From: Bacteroidaceae bacterium
Lineage (GTDB): Bacteria; Bacteroidota; Bacteroidia; Bacteroidales; CHK158-818
NCBI GenBank assembly: GCA_017467745.1
Contig: JAFUKV010000051.1
Coordinates: forward strand, 1-15,495
DNA: 15,495 nt
Direction of reading: 5' to 3'
Part shown: positions 12,760-15,495 of the stretch, piece after piece
Layout of the letters: the number at the start of each line of letters is the position of its first letter
How positions within the stretch are numbered: position 1 is the first letter of the stretch
The notes under the pieces: model-generated
Database searches by the model: none
The model's input: the letters and a program-made list of their open reading frames with translations, nothing else
Told to the model about the DNA's origin: nothing
Program-made: the position numbers and the translations under genes

Positions 12760-14739
12760 ATGAGACAACTTACTTCTGACGAAATTACCGTATTAGAGAG
12801 ACAGGCCTGTTCGGCCGATTCGTGGCAAAACATAACGGTAGCAGACGAATTTAATCCGAGTTCTATTTATAACGTAAAATTTTCCGGAAAAATCTCATTA
12901 GGTTGCTTTAATAAAACGTTTATATCCGAAAGCGGTATAAAACAACCTTCCGGACTACGCAATGTAACCTTACACAACTGTCAAATAGGCAACGACACGC
13001 TAATAGAAAACATAGCTAACCACATTGCCAATTACCGCATAGGAGACGACTGCCGCCTGCAAAACATTCAAACGCTCGAAACGGTAGGACGCAGCCGATT
13101 CGGGAATGGTACGGAAGTATCTGTTCTGAATGAAACCGGAGGACGTGAGGTTCCTATTTTTAATGAACTGTCCGCACAATTAGCATACATCATTGCGCTA
13201 TATCGCCACCGTCCTGCTTTGATAGAACGGCTAAAAGAAATTATTACCCGTTACTGTGATAACATAGCATCCGAAACAGGCTTTATCGGTAACTGTTCCA
13301 CAATTGTCAATGCCGGCACTATTCGTAACGTCAATATAGGCGAACATTGCATTATCGAAGGAGCATCCCGATTAGAAAACGGCTCGATAAACGGCAACCG
13401 GTACGATCCCGTAAAAGTAGGGTACAACGTCATTGCGCAAGATTTTATATTTTGTTCGGGTGCAACCGTTACAGACGGCGCCGCACTGATACGCTGTTTC
13501 GTTGGACAGGCATGCCATTTAGGGCATCTTTTTTCTGCCCACGATTCTCTGTTTTTCAGCAACTGTCAAGGCGAAAACGGAGAAGCCTGCGCTATTTTTG
13601 CCGGGCCATATACGGTATCCATGCACAAATCGAGCTTACTGATAGCCGGTATGTTCTCGTTTCTGAACGCAGGCAGCGGCTCCAACCAAAGTAACCACAT
13701 GTATAAACTGGGACCTATCCATCAAGGAATCGTAGAACGAGGCTCCAAAACCACCAGCGATTCGTATGTATTATGGCCTGCCAAGATCGGCGCATTTTCT
13801 CTGATTATGGGGCGACACGTCCGACACTCCGACACATCGAACCTGCCATTTTCCTACCTGATAGAAAAAGGAGACAATTCATACATCGTACCGGGTATCA
13901 ACCTGAAAAGCGTGGGCACTATCCGCGATGCGCAAAAATGGCCGAAACGAGACAAGCGCAAAGATCCGAACCGGTTAGACTGTATCAACTTCAATCTGCT
14001 CAGCCCTTATACCATTGCCAAAATGGAAAGAGGCATAAACGTTTTGCGCTCTTTACAACAATCATCGGGCGAAACATCCGAGATATACTCTTTTCAAAGC
14101 GCTTGCATCAAAAACAGTTCGTTGAAAAGAGGCATAACGCTATATACGAAAGCCATTCAAAAGTTTTTAGGTAATTCGGTTATCAAGCGTTTAGAAAACC
14201 GCATATTTGAAACGGAAGAGTCCATACGAAAGCAATTACATCCTACCATAACGGCGGGAGACGGTGAATGGGTAGACTTGGCCGGATTAATCGCTCCCAA
14301 AACAGAAATAGACCGCTTAACGAAAGCAATAGAAAAAATGGAAATTTCCTCGCCGAGAGAAATCAACCGGTTCTTTTCCGATCTTCATCAAAATTATTAC
14401 GATTTAGAGTGGACATGGGCTGCCAAACTGTTAGAACGCCGGATAAATAAACCGATTGTCGATATTTCGGCGCAAGACATCGTACAAATTGTTCATGAAT
14501 GGAAAGACGCTGTAATCTCCTTAGACAAAATGTTATACGAAGATGCCAAAAAAGAATTTTCTATGAACGCACAGACGGGATTCGGAGTAGACGGCAGCGA
14601 CCGCCAGAAACAAATAGATTTCGAATCGGTCAGAGGCGATTTCGAAAACAATCCGTTCGTATCTGCCGTGCGCAAACATATCATAGATAAAACGGCCTTA
14701 GGCGACGAACTGATAAATCGATTGTCTCCGCTATTATGA
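12760..14739 (+). CDS. DUF4954 family protein (left-handed beta-helix-like)
   Basis: This 659-residue protein has the features of DUF4954, a family of similar length found in Bacteroidota and some other phyla. The N-terminal half (about 30-300) contains many short turns ending in I-G-x-x or V-x-x-G, such as CQIGNDTLIEN, YRIGDDCRLQN and VNIGEHCIIEG. These look like the hexapeptide repeats of left-handed beta helices found in sugar acyltransferases and carbonic anhydrases. The C-terminal half (about 420-659) is helical and charged. Function is unknown; a nucleotide-sugar role is possible but not shown. I start at ATG 12760; an in-frame TTG at 12754 would add two residues. It lies 13 bases after hflX and is likely co-transcribed. 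Confidence 0.85.
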   Translation: MRQLTSDEITVLERQACSADSWQNITVADEFNPSSIYNVKFSGKISLGCFNKTFISESGIKQPSGLRNVTLHNCQIGNDTLIENIANHIANYRIGDDCRLQNIQTLETVGRSRFGNGTEVSVLNETGGREVPIFNELSAQLAYIIALYRHRPALIERLKEIITRYCDNIASETGFIGNCSTIVNAGTIRNVNIGEHCIIEGASRLENGSINGNRYDPVKVGYNVIAQDFIFCSGATVTDGAALIRCFVGQACHLGHLFSAHDSLFFSNCQGENGEACAIFAGPYTVSMHKSSLLIAGMFSFLNAGSGSNQSNHMYKLGPIHQGIVERGSKTTSDSYVLWPAKIGAFSLIMGRHVRHSDTSNLPFSYLIEKGDNSYIVPGINLKSVGTIRDAQKWPKRDKRKDPNRLDCINFNLLSPYTIAKMERGINVLRSLQQSSGETSEIYSFQSACIKNSSLKRGITLYTKAIQKFLGNSVIKRLENRIFETEESIRKQLHPTITAGDGEWVDLAGLIAPKTEIDRLTKAIEKMEISSPREINRFFSDLHQNYYDLEWTWAAKLLERRINKPIVDISAQDIVQIVHEWKDAVISLDKMLYEDAKKEFSMNAQTGFGVDGSDRQKQIDFESVRGDFENNPFVSAVRKHIIDKTALGDELINRLSPLL

Positions 14740-14767
14740 TGAAACGTAGAAATAAATCGAATTTTCT

Positions 14768-14793
14768 GCCGAATTATATTCTACGGCTTTTTT
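14768..14793 (+). terminator. Weak terminator after the DUF4954 gene
   Basis: GCCGAAT (14768-14774) pairs with ATT and CGGC (14778-14787, a CTA bulge) and is followed by TTTTTT (14788-14793). It lies 28 bases after the stop of the DUF4954 gene. The stem is short and bulged, so efficiency is doubtful. Confidence 0.45.
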
Positions 14794-14810
14794 GAAAAGG
14801 AAATATATAC

Positions 14811-14818
14811 TATTTTTG
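14811..14818 (+). promoter_or_regulatory. -7 box ahead of the thioesterase
   Basis: TATTTTTG (14811-14818) is a perfect TAnnTTTG box 45 bases ahead of the thioesterase ATG. A TTTG (14791-14794) lies 16 bases upstream, shorter than the normal spacer, and overlaps the terminator T-run. Confidence 0.55.
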
Positions 14819-14862
14819 TTTTTACGTCCAAATCATTAAATAACCGTACAATACCGGCATGA

Positions 14863-15264
14863 ATGGAAAAATATATTTTTGAATATCCTTTCGAAGTGCG
14901 AGACTATGAATGCGACATGCAAGGAATTGTCAACAACTCGGTATATCTGAATTATTTAGAACACACACGACATCGGTTTCTCTTGTCGGCGGGCTGCGAT
15001 TTTGCATCCCTTCATCCGCAGGGTATAGACCCCGTAGTAAAACGCATGGAAATAGACTATAAACAATCGCTTCGCAGCGGCGACAAGTTTATCAGCAAAT
15101 TATACATGAAACGCGAAGGCATACGGTTTGTTTTCTATCAAGATATCTACACTCTGCCCGCAATGAAACTGTCCGTCAAAGCCCGAGTAGAAATTGCCTG
15201 CGTGGTAAACGGGAAAATAAGTAAAGGCGAAGAACTAATCCCCCTTTTTAAAGAATACCTGTGA
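14863..15264 (+). CDS. Acyl-CoA thioesterase, hotdog fold (YbgC/FadM-like)
   Basis: This 133-residue protein is of the 4-hydroxybenzoyl-CoA thioesterase (4HBT) superfamily, which hydrolyses acyl-CoA thioesters and acts as a homo-oligomer in the cytoplasm. The N-terminal motif RDYECDMQGIVNNSVYLNYL carries the catalytic aspartate D18 and G21 in the usual D-x-x-G position, followed by E33 (LEHTR), as in YbgC and FadM. The remaining strands, including MEIDYKQSLRSGDKF, fit the hotdog sheet. The substrate cannot be told from sequence. The stop codon overlaps the dprA start by 4 bases (GTGA). Confidence 0.9.
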   Translation: MEKYIFEYPFEVRDYECDMQGIVNNSVYLNYLEHTRHRFLLSAGCDFASLHPQGIDPVVKRMEIDYKQSLRSGDKFISKLYMKREGIRFVFYQDIYTLPAMKLSVKARVEIACVVNGKISKGEELIPLFKEYL

Positions 15265-15495
15265 ACGAACTACTATACCGCATAGCGTTGACCCGCATCA
15301 AGGGCATTAACCTGCCATTAGCAAAGATTCTACTCGAAGCTACTGGCTGTTGCGAAGCCCTATTTGCCGAAACGGAAGAAAATATCAACCGGATAGCTCT
15401 TCTGAAAACATCTTTATTCTCAGACAAGCAGAAAACCGAAGCCCTAAAAGAAGCGGAAACAGAGCTGGACTTTATAGACAAAAACAAAATAGACG
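15261..15495 (+). CDS. dprA: DNA-protecting protein DprA, N-terminal part (runs off the window)
   Basis: The frame from the GTG at 15261 encodes MNELLYRIALTRIKGINLP followed by LAKILLEATGCCEALF, the helix-hairpin-helix start of DprA, and then KEAETELDFIDKNKI, the linker before its Rossmann fold. DprA loads RecA onto incoming single-stranded DNA during transformation; the Rossmann domain that would confirm this is outside the window. The only other in-frame codon that might start is none: a stop (TAA at 15249) lies just upstream and no ATG follows it. The GTG overlaps the thioesterase stop as GTGA, suggesting coupling. 78 codons are visible. Confidence 0.8.
   Translation, partial: MNELLYRIALTRIKGINLPLAKILLEATGCCEALFAETEENINRIALLKTSLFSDKQKTEALKEAETELDFIDKNKID

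Noticed and set aside
1..15495. CRISPR arrays, tRNA or rRNA genes, insertion sequences, phage genes
   Set aside because: I saw no regularly spaced repeats, no cloverleaf-like sequences, and no transposase or phage structural genes in any frame.

Overview
The window looks like the chromosome of a member of the Bacteroidales (phylum Bacteroidota). Most intergenic regions carry the Bacteroidota-type -7 promoter box TAnnTTTG. Strong Shine-Dalgarno sites are largely absent, and several gene families and neighbourhoods (DUF4954, a DUF6249-like protein, a trpB-E-G-D-C-F-A operon) fit that group. I cannot name a genus from sequence alone.

Positions 1-6841 hold a complete tryptophan biosynthesis operon. 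A promoter (102-130) drives a leader that encodes a 19-residue peptide with two adjacent Trp codons (155-214). The leader ends in a strong intrinsic terminator (256-289), so it is a classical-looking ribosome-mediated attenuator. The order is then trpB, trpE, trpG, trpD, trpC, trpF, trpA, covering every step from chorismate to tryptophan, with a terminator at 6807-6845. All catalytic motifs that I checked are intact.

Positions 6862-9086 are accessory in character. They hold a small minus-strand lipoprotein resembling phage lambda Bor / E. coli Iss, an AT-rich 644-base gap, and a membrane acyltransferase (family 3) with its own terminator. The gap contains a long interrupted hairpin (7264-7429) that looks like a 6S-type regulatory RNA. 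A consensus promoter points into it from the right on the minus strand.

Positions 9087-9837 hold a promoter, a strongly structured leader with two mutually exclusive helices (one of them terminator-like with a U7 tract), and a small single-TPR-like protein of unknown function. A bidirectional terminator separates it from a convergent DUF6249-like membrane protein.

Positions 10313-11426 hold an ECF-type sigma factor followed by a small two-TM protein that could be its partner. The sigma gene is divergent from the DUF6249-like gene.

Positions 11463-15495 hold housekeeping genes: the ribosome-associated GTPase HflX, a DUF4954 beta-helix protein, a hotdog thioesterase, and the 5' end of dprA. 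The dprA start is a GTG overlapping the thioesterase stop, and the gene runs off the window.

The best candidates for unusual biology are the three RNA elements (trp leader, 6S-like hairpin, and the 9299-9391 switch-like leader) and the Bor-like lipoprotein.
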